The position numbers and the translations under genes are program-made. The notes beneath the pieces are model-generated. The model was not told the origin of the DNA and ran no database searches. It saw only the letters and a list, made by a program, of their open reading frames with translations. Positions 9,762-18,172 of a stretch of 64,000 bases of DNA are shown here, in pieces. The DNA is taken from contig JAEZUY010000010.1 in NCBI GenBank assembly GCA_023420895.1, forward strand, positions 45,867 through 109,866. Reading direction: 5' to 3'. The stretch is from Bacillota bacterium. GTDB taxonomy: Bacteria > Bacillota > Clostridia > Tissierellales > Gottschalkiaceae. Position 1 is the stretch's first letter. Every line of letters starts with the position of its first letter.

Positions 9762-9783
9762 GCAGCCGGCTTTTTCAGGCTGC
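9762..9783 (-). other. Intercistronic hairpin between lysA and lysC
   Basis: GCAGCC and GGCTGC pair around a 10-base loop, ending 3 bases before the GGGGAG ribosome site of lysC. No T run follows, so it is not a normal terminator. It could protect the downstream mRNA from decay or affect lysC translation. Confidence 0.45.
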
Positions 9784-9863
9784 ATGCATTTATATTTAAA
9801 AATTAAGATCATTTTATCTACTTTATATTATTATAATATATTTTCTACATATTTATAATATGT

Positions 9864-11162
9864 TTATAGAACATCGTTTTTAATTATATCTTCGTAAGTT
9901 TCTCTTTTAACTACGACTCTTCCTTTTCCGTTCTGTACAAAAACTACGCCCGGTCTTGGAATTCTGTTGTAGTTGCTGGCCATACTGTAAGTATATGCTC
10001 CAGTTGTGGCTACAGCGAAAAGGTCTCCTATTTCAGCTTCCGGAAGTTTAACGTCTTTTATAATTATATCTCCCGATTCGCAGCATTTTCCTGCAACAGT
10101 ATAAGTGTGAACAGGCTCTTCATTCATCTTGTTTGCTATATATCCTTCATACTTTGCCTGATACAGGGCAGGTCTAGGATTGTCTCCCATTCCTCCGTCT
10201 ATGAAGACATAGTCTTTTCCGCCGTAAGTTTCTTTAGTTCCGCCGATTTCATAAAGAGTAGTTCCTGCATTTGAAATTATAGAACGTCCTGGCTCTATTA
10301 GAATTTTCATATCCCAAAGACCGTCTTCTTTTATTTTATTTTCTATTTCAGAAGTCAGTTTCTGAAGGAATGCCGCAAGGTCCATAGGCTCGTCTTCTTC
10401 AGTATAATATACTCCGAATCCTCCTCCGAGGTTAAGATCAGGAGTTTCAACTCCGGTATTGTCTTTTACATCTTTTACGAAATCGAGCATCGCAAGAGCC
10501 GCCTGGATGAAAGACTCTTCCTCAAATATCTGGGAGCCTATATGGCAGTGGAATCCTCTGAAGTTTAAGACATCAGATTCGTCCAGATATTTTGCTGTTT
10601 CATATATATCTTCTGTGAATATCGACTCTCCGAATTTAGAGTCGTGTTTAGTAGTCTGGATATACTCATGAGTATGAGCTTCTATTCCAGGGTTTACTCT
10701 CAGCATTACGTTCATGCTGCTGTTTTTTTCTCTTAATATATTTTCAAGTCTCTTTATTTCCTGTCTGTTGTCGAGAACTACAGTTCCAACTCCGTTATCT
10801 ATTGCAAGTTCAAGCTCTTCGGCTGTCTTGTTGTTTCCGTGCATGAATATTTTATCGGCAGGGAAGCCTGCTTTTAAAGCTGTATATAGCTCACCTCCAG
10901 AAACAACGTCCATGCTAAGTCCTTCTTCGTTGATAAGTTTCGCCATTCCTATATTGAGGAATGCTTTTGAAGCGTATATAACTTCAGTTTTAAGATTTTC
11001 AGATTTGAAATTGTCTGCAAACAGTCTGCAAGTATCTCTTAAAAATTCCTCGTCTATTATATAAAGAGGAGTTCCGAATTCTTTCTTTATGTCTTTAACA
11101 GACATTCCTCCGATTTCAAGCACTCCTTCATTATCGATTTTCATTGTTCCAAATAGTTTCAC
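9864..11162 (-). CDS. lysA: Diaminopimelate decarboxylase
   Basis: Removes CO2 from meso-diaminopimelate to give lysine; PLP enzyme of the fold III alanine-racemase type. The PLP lysine is Lys66 in YASKA; the C-terminal domain has GKCCESGD with the conserved active-site Cys, and a late GAYTYSMAS motif. I set the start at the GTG at 11162, which yields the usual N-terminus MKLFGTMKI and 432 residues. The open frame extends back to 11219 but would run through the riboswitch terminator, so those codons are not likely translated. First gene of the operon, hence most directly under lysine control. Confidence 0.92.
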   Translation of the reverse strand: MKLFGTMKIDNEGVLEIGGMSVKDIKKEFGTPLYIIDEEFLRDTCRLFADNFKSENLKTEVIYASKAFLNIGMAKLINEEGLSMDVVSGGELYTALKAGFPADKIFMHGNNKTAEELELAIDNGVGTVVLDNRQEIKRLENILREKNSSMNVMLRVNPGIEAHTHEYIQTTKHDSKFGESIFTEDIYETAKYLDESDVLNFRGFHCHIGSQIFEEESFIQAALAMLDFVKDVKDNTGVETPDLNLGGGFGVYYTEEDEPMDLAAFLQKLTSEIENKIKEDGLWDMKILIEPGRSIISNAGTTLYEIGGTKETYGGKDYVFIDGGMGDNPRPALYQAKYEGYIANKMNEEPVHTYTVAGKCCESGDIIIKDVKLPEAEIGDLFAVATTGAYTYSMASNYNRIPRPGVVFVQNGKGRVVVKRETYEDIIKNDVL

Positions 11163-11200
11163 TATTTCACCAGCTTTCATAAGAATTAAAAGTGAATAAT

Positions 11201-11239
11201 AAAAAAAGACTATGAGCAAAAGGTATACTCATAGTCTTT
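11201..11239 (-). terminator. Riboswitch-controlled terminator before lysA
   Basis: On the minus strand AAAGACTATGAG pairs with CTCATAGTC around an 11-base loop and is followed by T7. It lies between the lysine aptamer and lysA, the expected place for a lysine-promoted premature terminator. Confidence 0.85.
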
Positions 11240-11276
11240 AAATTCCGATTCATATTTAAAACTAACCTTCTGCCCT

Positions 11277-11430
11277 CAATGTATCAAGTACTCCAATAGA
11301 AGGTCGGGCAACCTAGGATTGACAGTACTATACTTATTCAGCATAGTCCCAACATACAAAAAGTATATTTCGGCAATTACACCTTTCACGAAACGCTACT
11401 GATTGCAACTGCGGCCTCTTTGACACACTG
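11277..11430 (-). promoter_or_regulatory. Lysine riboswitch (L-box) aptamer
   Basis: The minus strand reads in order the conserved L-box blocks: AGAGGCCGCAG, a later AGTA, GAAAGGTG, GCCGAA, TTGGGAC and ACTGTCA. The closing helix P1 forms between CAGTGTGTCAAAG (11430-11418) and CTTGATACATTG (11288-11277), about 12 pairs with wobbles. The riboswitch binds lysine and, in Firmicutes, usually stops transcription when lysine is high. The promoter is upstream at 11452-11480 and the terminator downstream at 11201-11239, so the whole off-switch is present. Confidence 0.9.
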
Positions 11431-11451
11431 CTTATTCACTTGTCATTTAAA

Positions 11452-11480
11452 AGTCTAGCAGACCGAAAGACATATGTCAA
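11452..11480 (-). promoter_or_regulatory. Sigma-A-type promoter of the lysine operon
   Basis: On the minus strand TTGACA, a 17-base spacer and TAGACT. Transcription would start near 11445, just ahead of the riboswitch P1 helix. Confidence 0.7.
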
Positions 11481-11735
11481 ATATTTTTTGAAAAAAATAA
11501 AAAAATATTCGGATTTAGACGTATATTCAGAAAAAATACTTTTAAAATAACTGAAAATATTTTAAACTGCGAAAAAAGATAGGTGAAAAAGAGCAAATAA
11601 ATGGGAGCAAAGATGAAGAAAATTAAAAAAATCAAAAAACAGAGAAAAATAGAGAAAAATCACAATAAACGAAGAATAATGATAAATGCTAAGAATTTGA
11701 ATTGAGATTCATATAAAAGAAAATAAGAATCATAA
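11481..11735. other. AT-rich spacer between divergent genes
   Basis: A-rich on the plus strand; no open frame with a ribosome site, hairpin or RNA gene that I can support. Confidence 0.5.
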
Positions 11736-11778
11736 TTGACTAAAGAACAGAGGTTTGTTATTATGATGTTAATAATAA
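11736..11778 (+). promoter_or_regulatory. Promoter and overlapping dyad for the SLH-FMN fusion gene
   Basis: TTGACT (11736-11741), 17 bases, TATTAT (11759-11764). A dyad TTATTAT-N7-ATAATAA (11758-11764 and 11772-11778) overlaps the -10 box, a typical repressor position. An AT-rich dyad before a possible iron or haem transport protein makes a Fur-like repressor one possibility, but the match to a Fur box is not strong. A small hairpin (GATTT/AAATC, 11780-11806) follows in the leader. Confidence 0.5.
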
Positions 11779-11847
11779 TCGATTTCAAATCTACATACGT
11801 GGAAATCATTTATTAAAATAAGTTGTTTTGTGATTGGAGGAGTATTC

Positions 11848-13776
11848 ATGAAAATGAAAAAAGTATTATCAGTAGTTCTTGCATCTACTTTCGTTTGCGG
11901 AAGCATAGGATTTGCACATCCTGAAGGAGATGTTTCAACTACAGAAACTCTAGAAAAGACTCAGTTCTTAAGAGCTTATCTTAAAGGATATGAAGATGAA
12001 ACTGTAAGACCTGACGGAAACATAACTAGAGCAGAAGCAGTAACTATATATTCGAGACTTAAAGAGCAGAGTTCTAAAGTTGAAGCTTCAGATGTCAGCA
12101 AATTCAGCGATGTTGATGCTGAAGGATGGTATAAGTCATATATAGACTATGCTGTAGAAAACGGAGTTATAGACGGGTATGAAGATGGAAGCTTCAAACC
12201 AGATGCTGCTATAACTAGAGCGGAGTTTTCTAAAATACTTGCAAAAACTTTCGAAGAAGCTGAAGGAGAATCTTCATTCAGCGACGTTCCAGAAGGACAC
12301 TGGGCTAAAGGAGCTATAGACGTTCTATTTACAAACAAGAAAATAGACGGATATGAGGACGGAACTTTCGCTCCGGATAAAGCTATAACTAGAGCAGAAG
12401 CAGTAAAAATTCTTAACAGAATTTACGAAAGATCTACAGATAAAGACAGTTTTGCTCATATAGATGCAGAAGCTGTTAAATCGTTCGGAGATCTTCCTGA
12501 AGAGCACTGGGCATACTATGAAATACTTGATGCGGCTAACAACCACGTTATAGATTCAGACGACGGAGACTGGATAGACACAGCTACTGACGAAGAAGTT
12601 AAAGCTGCAGAAAAATATCTTGTAAGCGAGTCGGAAGCTCTTAAAGCGCTTGGACTTGATGCGCCGTTCAGCACTGTAGCAGTTCCTGGATGGCAGGATG
12701 CTTATACAGTAGTAAGCTCAGGAGCGGATGTAGTTGGTGTTCCTGACGACCACCACCTTGACGGAAAGATAATAAACAGCTATCCGAACATAATAGACCA
12801 TGACGGAGCTTGGGACCTGGACGTTCTTAAAGAACAGAAACCTTCGCTTATATACATGGACAAAGAAGCTCTTGATGACGAAGAAAATGCCGAAGTTAAA
12901 AAGGTTCTGGAAGATTTAGGAACTAGACAGGCACATCTGAAACTCAACAGAGTGGACGACATGATGAAAAACATGGGAATACTTGCATCAGCTTCTAACA
13001 GCAGAGATGCTCATGTTAACAGCATGCTGAAAATAAATGAGAGAATAGAAGCAGTTAAAGCTAAATCTGAAGCTAATAACAACCCTAGCGTTGCGCTTGT
13101 AATTCTTACAGACGACAAAGAAGGAAACAAGGAATACTATATAGCTGCAGAAGACACTTTCGGAGCTGACCTTGTAAGACTTGGAGGAATGAAGAACCTT
13201 GGAGATTCATTCAAAGGGGAAGACAAAGACAGATTCGGATTCGTTAAGACTTCACTTGAAGATATAATGAAAGAAGATCCGGATGCATTCGTAGTTATGG
13301 TTAGAACTTCAGATAAGAAGACTAGAGGAGAAGAAGAGAAGAAATTCTACGAACTTCTTAAGAAAGACTATGCAGACAAGAAAGCTGTTAAATCAGGAAG
13401 ATACGGAAGAATAGACCACCACGGAGTGCTTCCTAAATCAACTCTTGGATTTGCAGGAATGGAAGCAATATCAGGAGTAGCTAATAAAGTTGATGTAGAA
13501 CTTCCTGATGAGTTTAAAGACGGCGTTTACGAAGGTGAAGGAACTGGATATGCGGCAGGCCTTAAGACTAAAGTAACAGTTAAAGACGGAAAGATTGCTA
13601 AAGTAGAAGTTCTTTCACACGGAGAAACAGGAGGAATATCAGATCCTGCTATAAAAGAAATGCCTGAAAGAATTGTCAAAGAAGGAAAACCTGATGTTGA
13701 CACTGTATCAGGAGCGACTATGACTTCTAAAGGAATTATACAGTCTGTAAAAGACGCTCTTTCAAAAATGCTTTAA
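11848..13776 (+). CDS. Surface protein: SLH domains + ABC-type metal/haem/siderophore-binding domain + FMN-binding domain
   Basis: A 642-residue exported protein: signal peptide (1-23), three SLH repeats (about 40-80, 86-140, 143-200, each with DG-x-F/V-x-P ... ITRAE), a partial fourth near 212-245, a substrate-binding domain of the TroA/BtuF-like type (about 260-540), and a C-terminal FMN-binding domain (about 555-642). The last has the flavin attachment motif DTVSGAT at 618-624, so Thr624 is the likely ApbE-modified residue. SLH domains bind secondary cell wall polymer. The start is the ATG at 11848 behind GGAGGAG. The combination suggests a cell-wall-bound redox-active iron or haem capture protein; ligand and redox role are inferred. 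No ABC permease is adjacent. Confidence 0.85.
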   Translation: MKMKKVLSVVLASTFVCGSIGFAHPEGDVSTTETLEKTQFLRAYLKGYEDETVRPDGNITRAEAVTIYSRLKEQSSKVEASDVSKFSDVDAEGWYKSYIDYAVENGVIDGYEDGSFKPDAAITRAEFSKILAKTFEEAEGESSFSDVPEGHWAKGAIDVLFTNKKIDGYEDGTFAPDKAITRAEAVKILNRIYERSTDKDSFAHIDAEAVKSFGDLPEEHWAYYEILDAANNHVIDSDDGDWIDTATDEEVKAAEKYLVSESEALKALGLDAPFSTVAVPGWQDAYTVVSSGADVVGVPDDHHLDGKIINSYPNIIDHDGAWDLDVLKEQKPSLIYMDKEALDDEENAEVKKVLEDLGTRQAHLKLNRVDDMMKNMGILASASNSRDAHVNSMLKINERIEAVKAKSEANNNPSVALVILTDDKEGNKEYYIAAEDTFGADLVRLGGMKNLGDSFKGEDKDRFGFVKTSLEDIMKEDPDAFVVMVRTSDKKTRGEEEKKFYELLKKDYADKKAVKSGRYGRIDHHGVLPKSTLGFAGMEAISGVANKVDVELPDEFKDGVYEGEGTGYAAGLKTKVTVKDGKIAKVEVLSHGETGGISDPAIKEMPERIVKEGKPDVDTVSGATMTSKGIIQSVKDALSKML

Positions 13777-13833
13777 TAATTAAACAAATAAGAAATGAAA
13801 GCTGGTTCTATTTGCATAGGACTGTAAATAAAA

Positions 13834-13866
13834 GAAGCCTGGGAAAAATTTCCCAGGCTTTTTAAT
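13834..13866. terminator. Bidirectional terminator
   Basis: AAGCCTGGGAAA with its full complement, then TTTTT; lies between two convergent genes. Confidence 0.88.
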
Positions 13867-13935
13867 TTAGCTAAAACTTTATATAAGAATGACGGGTCTG
13901 TAAAACTGATATTGTCATTATATTGTTTCAGGATA

Positions 13936-15168
13936 TTACTTCAGAAAATCTTCTATATTGTAATCGTACTCTATAGAATATATTTTTCCCTCATCATTTA
14001 CAACATCAACTATTATTTTTTTGACTTCTGCATTCTCAGGACTTGAAATATCTAATACTGCAAAAGGTTTTGAAGTTTCTCCAGCAGGTATTCCGCCATT
14101 GCTGCTTGCAGCCGCTCCGAAATCTTTATCCCCTTTGTCTGCAAAATAGATTTCTATTCCTGCGATTTCCTTATCCAGAGTATTTTCAACTTCTGCAATC
14201 ATATAAGAATCCTCTTCTCTAAGATTTACCTTGAGGTTCTTTATACTCTCAACGAATTCTTCAGTAAGAAGAAGTTCAGCAGATGCTGTAACCGGATTAA
14301 GTATAGTGCTGGTAGTTAAAAAAGTTTTTCCCTGTTCCTCTGTAAATGCGCTTGAACCGTAAGCTTCTAAAGTTCTAGTGGCATTCATATTCAGATATTC
14401 TGCAGATATATCTGTTATATCGAAGTCAGGTTCATCTTTTCCGAAGTTTTTCATAGCAATCGTTCTTTCCTCTCCGGGAAGCAGCGCATATCCTGTACGG
14501 AACAGAGTCGTATTCGAGTCGGAATTCATTGCAGAGATTTCAGTCATAGGTGTTTTAGTATTGTTTTTAGCAGTAGCCATTATGATATTTTCATCATCTT
14601 CTGCTTTTTCAAAAGTCATTTCAGGGAACTTGTCTTTGAATTCGTCTAAACCTTCAACTTCTTTTCTCTCTACAAGCTCTCTTTCGACTTCGCTTTCTCC
14701 GTCTTTGTCTTCTATAATATATTTATTAAGATTATGGTCGTACTTTATTCTTTCATCATCTGCAGTATAGCTCGTCATATAGATATTCATATCGTCTACA
14801 GAATCTGCAATATGCATACTTTTTGTAACTCTGGCTTCTCCTCCGGGAGCAATAGGTTCAGTTACACTGTAATCTGAAGCGCGCCCGAATTCATCGAGTC
14901 CTGTAACTCCGAAATTATTTATTTCTTTGTCACTGTTGTTTTTTATAACCAGACTGGATTCTATATTGTCTCCTTCACCTTCTTCTTCCAGTGAAAGCTC
15001 AAACTGATCGAATGTTACAGCAGCTGTATCTGAAACAGTATATCCTGAATATTCAGCTGAAGTCACCGGAGTCAGCAGTATTTCTTCTCCGCATCCTGCA
15101 AGCGAAAGCGTAAGAAGAGATATTCCCAGAACTGCAGCTATTTTTCTTTTAAATTTTTTAAAATTCAT
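13936..15168 (-). CDS. Three-module lipoprotein, unknown function
   Basis: I do not recognise a named family. It is an exported lipoprotein of 410 residues: basic N-terminus, hydrophobic stretch, lipobox LAGC with Cys26. After a linker come three copies of one module (about 70-155, 195-275 and 320-410). Each opens with a beta-rich N-(N/T)-(S/T/L)-D-K-E-I type turn, has a PGGE, PGEE or PAGE loop in the middle, and modules 1 and 3 end with a Y-x-x-D/N-x-x-x-(Y/F)-(I/L) strand. This looks like a small Ig-like or transthyretin-like beta sandwich. The start is the ATG at 15168, which shares its A with the TAA of the upstream paralog (TAATG), so translation is probably coupled. Acidic outside the signal peptide. 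Confidence 0.75.
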   Translation of the reverse strand: MNFKKFKRKIAAVLGISLLTLSLAGCGEEILLTPVTSAEYSGYTVSDTAAVTFDQFELSLEEEGEGDNIESSLVIKNNSDKEINNFGVTGLDEFGRASDYSVTEPIAPGGEARVTKSMHIADSVDDMNIYMTSYTADDERIKYDHNLNKYIIEDKDGESEVERELVERKEVEGLDEFKDKFPEMTFEKAEDDENIIMATAKNNTKTPMTEISAMNSDSNTTLFRTGYALLPGEERTIAMKNFGKDEPDFDITDISAEYLNMNATRTLEAYGSSAFTEEQGKTFLTTSTILNPVTASAELLLTEEFVESIKNLKVNLREEDSYMIAEVENTLDKEIAGIEIYFADKGDKDFGAAASSNGGIPAGETSKPFAVLDISSPENAEVKKIIVDVVNDEGKIYSIEYDYNIEDFLK

Positions 15169-16511
15169 TATCTTTCCCTCCATTTTCCTAAGATATCTTG
15201 TAATTTTTCGAAGCCGACCTGTATTCTTTTAACAGGAGTTTTTGCTTCGCCTTCTTTTGTTTCTGTTTTTATCTTAATTTTTCCTCTGCCGTCAGACATA
15301 TATTCCGCTAAGCCAAAATCATATTCTAATTCGCATATATTTCCTTCATCATCGGGAATCAATATCGAAACTTTTCTGAGCTGCGCATCTGCAGAATCAT
15401 AGAGATTTTCAGCCAGAGTATATCCTGATTTTTCTCCTGCCGGGATAGCCTCATTAAGCATGAACGAATCTCCAAAATCACTTCTTCCGCCGCTTTCCAC
15501 ATGGAGTTTCATAGAGACAATATCACGGTCTAAAGGATTATTTACGGAAACGAGAACTCCGTATTCTGAATCTATAAATTCAGCTTCCATATTTTTCATG
15601 TCTTCCCGAATCTCTTCAATCAGAATTTTTGCGTCCGGATTCAGATAGTTCAAGAATCTGATTTCCTTGTACTGTCCTTCTCCTCCTTCAGCAAATCCGT
15701 CAAAAAGATATTTGGTAATACTTCCGTCATCATTTAAAATGCTGTATTCAGCGTATGTTATATCATCTCCGCACTCAGATTCAATGTGCGTGTCTTCTGA
15801 ATATGTAATAAGTTCACCGGGAAGTATCGCAAAGTTTGAAGAATAGAAATGACATGAATCGTTTGCATAGATGACGTTGAATATTGGAACGTCTTTATCA
15901 TTCATGACTTTTCCTGTGTAAAAGCTCAAATCTGCTGACTGTTCTCCGCTGAAGACTGGGAAACGCTCTTTTATATCATCGTATCCTCCTGCAAATTCCT
16001 GAGAGATGACTTCTTCATCAGCAGAGTACGGCTCCATATCTTCATTATATTCAATGTATTTTCCGAGCGTTCTGTCATAGTATACGATTCCGTTATCGAT
16101 ATAGTAAACCATAGTCAGAACTTCCAAATCTTCCATATCATCTGAAGGAAGATCTCCGAAAAGATAAATTTCTCCATCCGGAGGCAGAGGCTCTTCAGAG
16201 AAAAGCGCAGATTTTCTTCCGTTAGTCTTTGATTCTACATTGATCTCTGCAGAATAGATTTCTGAGCCGGTCAGATTTTTAACTTTTAAAGTCTGTCCTC
16301 CGTCATCTTTATCGGCGACATAAAGTTTAAGCTTGTCTGCGGTTACAGAAGAACTGTCTTTCAGCTGCCCGCTTGTATAGTATGCATAAGTTACAGGCGC
16401 GGGACCAGATGAACGGGTCCGTTTCTGAAAAACACAGGCAGAAAGAGCAAGTGAAATAACGGCAATTCCTAAAACAGCCAGAATTCTTTTTCCTGCTTTC
16501 CCATAACTCAT
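15168..16511 (-). CDS. Three-module lipoprotein paralog with basic tail, unknown function
   Basis: Paralog of the next gene in its operon, 447 residues, with lipobox LSAC (Cys26). The three modules are visible by the recurring patterns K-N-L-T-G-S-E-I, M-N-D-K-D-V-P-I and N-N-P-L-D-R-D-I, each followed by a PDGE, PGE or PAGE loop; the third ends IPDDEGNICELEYDF, very like the C-terminus of the 454-residue protein of this cluster. It alone has a Lys/Arg-rich tail of about 45 residues after the last module. It is the first gene leaving the divergent promoter region on this side. Function unknown; an extracellular binding or matrix role would fit the modules, but nothing in the sequence proves it. 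Confidence 0.72.
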   Translation of the reverse strand: MSYGKAGKRILAVLGIAVISLALSACVFQKRTRSSGPAPVTYAYYTSGQLKDSSSVTADKLKLYVADKDDGGQTLKVKNLTGSEIYSAEINVESKTNGRKSALFSEEPLPPDGEIYLFGDLPSDDMEDLEVLTMVYYIDNGIVYYDRTLGKYIEYNEDMEPYSADEEVISQEFAGGYDDIKERFPVFSGEQSADLSFYTGKVMNDKDVPIFNVIYANDSCHFYSSNFAILPGELITYSEDTHIESECGDDITYAEYSILNDDGSITKYLFDGFAEGGEGQYKEIRFLNYLNPDAKILIEEIREDMKNMEAEFIDSEYGVLVSVNNPLDRDIVSMKLHVESGGRSDFGDSFMLNEAIPAGEKSGYTLAENLYDSADAQLRKVSILIPDDEGNICELEYDFGLAEYMSDGRGKIKIKTETKEGEAKTPVKRIQVGFEKLQDILGKWRER

Positions 16512-16551
16512 CCCAATTCCCCCTTTTAACTATTATTAAGATATTTGTATA

Positions 16552-16699
16552 ATAGATACCCTTTTACAGAGCGATTAGTCTGAAAAAAGGTAAATATTGA
16601 GAAAAACAGTTTTAAAATTTGATTTTTTATGAAAATTTTTGGGAAAAAATTGTAATCAGGACTTTTAAATCTATAATTCCGATAAAAAAGGGTATATAT
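16552..16699. promoter_or_regulatory. Divergent control region with a mirrored 14-base element
   Basis: AAAAGGGTATCTAT occurs on the minus strand (16565-16552) and AAAAGGGTATATAT on the plus strand (16686-16699), 13 of 14 bases identical and facing outward to the two lipoprotein operons. They end 40 and 32 bases before the respective start codons. On the plus side TTGTAA (16650-16655), 16 bases and TATAAT (16672-16677) form a likely promoter; on the minus side TATTAT directly follows the motif. The shared element suggests common control of both operons. Confidence 0.5.
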
Positions 16700-16731
16700 A
16701 ATTAAGTAGTATTTTAAAGGGGGAGAAAAGA

Positions 16732-17259
16732 ATGAAAAGGAAAGTGGCTGCGCTTATCCTTGCGTCTCTGATGACAGTATCTGTTGCAGGCTGCGGACAA
16801 GATACAGGCGGAACAGAGAATACAGGTTCACAGCAGACAGCAGAAAAAACAGGAAAAAAAGAAAGAGTGATAAGTGAAGATGCTCTGCCGGTTACAGAAG
16901 CAGATAAGAACAAAAATATCGTGGATATTTCTGAATCACCGTTCGATTTTTCTCAGCTGACATTCACTCTAGATTATGGAAATATGAAGCGTGAAGAAGT
17001 AATGCTGAATGTCACTAACAATTCTGACAAGGAAGTTAAAAATATCATTGTCTATTATTACGGACCTGAGAAGAAGAAGGTTTCAAAAACACACAGAGAT
17101 ATTCTGCCGCCCGGTGCAACAGGAGAGATGGGATATGTAAGACCGGTGTCAAATGAAACTCAGAGCATTGAAGATCTGGATATGAAACAGATTCGTGTGA
17201 GTCCTCTGGAAGGCGGAATATACGAGTATCATATCGATATCGGAAAAGTAGAGTATTAA
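16732..17259 (+). CDS. Single-module lipoprotein of the cluster, unknown function
   Basis: A 175-residue lipoprotein with MKRKVAA start, hydrophobic segment and lipobox VAGC (Cys21), then a low-complexity Thr/Gln/Lys linker and a single copy of the cluster's module (about 85-175). The module shows VTNNSDKEV, a PPGATGEMG loop and a closing EYHIDIGKVEY. It is the shortest member and so may represent the ancestral unit. The ATG follows GGGGGAG. It is first in the plus-strand operon. Confidence 0.72.
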   Translation: MKRKVAALILASLMTVSVAGCGQDTGGTENTGSQQTAEKTGKKERVISEDALPVTEADKNKNIVDISESPFDFSQLTFTLDYGNMKREEVMLNVTNNSDKEVKNIIVYYYGPEKKKVSKTHRDILPPGATGEMGYVRPVSNETQSIEDLDMKQIRVSPLEGGIYEYHIDIGKVEY

Positions 17260-17301
17260 ATTAAAAGAATCGCAGAAAAGACATAATTAAAACTACAGAA
17301 A

Positions 17302-17353
17302 GGAAGGGAGCGTATATTTCTTATAACTGTGAAATACATACGCGCATAAAATG
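17302..17353 (+). promoter_or_regulatory. Split ribosome binding site with intervening hairpin
   Basis: The purine-rich GGAAGGGAG (17302-17310) is too far (about 40 bases) from the ATG at 17351. Between them GCGTATATTTC (17310-17320) pairs with GAAAT and ATACGC (17331-17343, two-base bulge), 11 pairs with a 10-base loop. Folding leaves only GCATAAA between stem and ATG, restoring a normal spacing. No other ribosome site is visible for this gene. Confidence 0.55.
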
Positions 17354-18130
17354 AAAAGGAAGATAACGGCAGTTTTAGCTGTTCTGACACTGTCAGTATG
17401 TGCATACGCTGCAGAAACAGGATTTCCTGAAATAAAAGTCGGGGAGAAGGATTCTGAAGGAAGAGCAGATGTAAGTGTGGTGAATACTTTCGATTATCCT
17501 ATTCTGAGAAAGTCATCCTATTATAACAGCAATGGCGACGCCATATGGTATGCAAGAACGACACTTCTTCAGAAAGAGGAGTTTAAGTACAAGCCGCCTA
17601 AGAGTGCAGAGCCGTCAGAAGAAGAAATAGTTTCTAAAGAGATAAGATTTTATTTGGATGACGGAACTATACTGACTATGAGAGAATCGGATAAAGACGG
17701 AAATAAGAGCTCATCTGAAGAAAAGAGAAAAATAACGGCAGAAGAATATCCTAATGCTAAAGAAATTTCAGACAATATGGAAGGATTAAAGCCTGTTATT
17801 ACAGAAGAAGACGGAAAGACTTATATAAGACTTGAAAAAAATCCGTTAAGCAAAGACATAATATCAATAGATTATAATATAAGGGACAACGGAAAAGATG
17901 CGGCGGCTGAGATTAAATACGGCGGAGTGAAAGCCGGAGAAGGTTCAGAAGAATGTCTGACTATAGATCCGCTGGGCAATCTTGACAATGTCGAAGTTAC
18001 AGGAGCTAATCTGAAAATCGACGGAGGAGAAGGAAAAGTTGAGAACTATTACTTAGATTTTAAACTTGGCGAGTATATAAATAAATACAGAGAAGTTTCT
18101 GAAGAGAGTACGGAAAAAGAACAAGAATAA
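17351..18130 (+). CDS. Two-module secreted protein of the cluster, unknown function
   Basis: A 259-residue exported protein, MKRKITA start, with a signal peptide that probably ends at AYA-AE (residue 20-21); unlike its neighbours it lacks a convincing lipobox (LSVC is a poor match), so it is likely released or held otherwise. Two diverged module copies are seen: about 28-120 (VVNTFDYPI ... DDGTI) and about 160-250 (KNPLSKDII ... YYLDFKLGEYI). The acidic C-terminus is rich in Glu. Translation seems to depend on a hairpin-split ribosome site. Same operon as the flanking paralogs. Confidence 0.7.
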   Translation: MKRKITAVLAVLTLSVCAYAAETGFPEIKVGEKDSEGRADVSVVNTFDYPILRKSSYYNSNGDAIWYARTTLLQKEEFKYKPPKSAEPSEEEIVSKEIRFYLDDGTILTMRESDKDGNKSSSEEKRKITAEEYPNAKEISDNMEGLKPVITEEDGKTYIRLEKNPLSKDIISIDYNIRDNGKDAAAEIKYGGVKAGEGSEECLTIDPLGNLDNVEVTGANLKIDGGEGKVENYYLDFKLGEYINKYREVSEESTEKEQE

Positions 18131-18172
18131 AATAAATTTTACTATAAAATAAAAAATCAGGGGGAATTTAAA

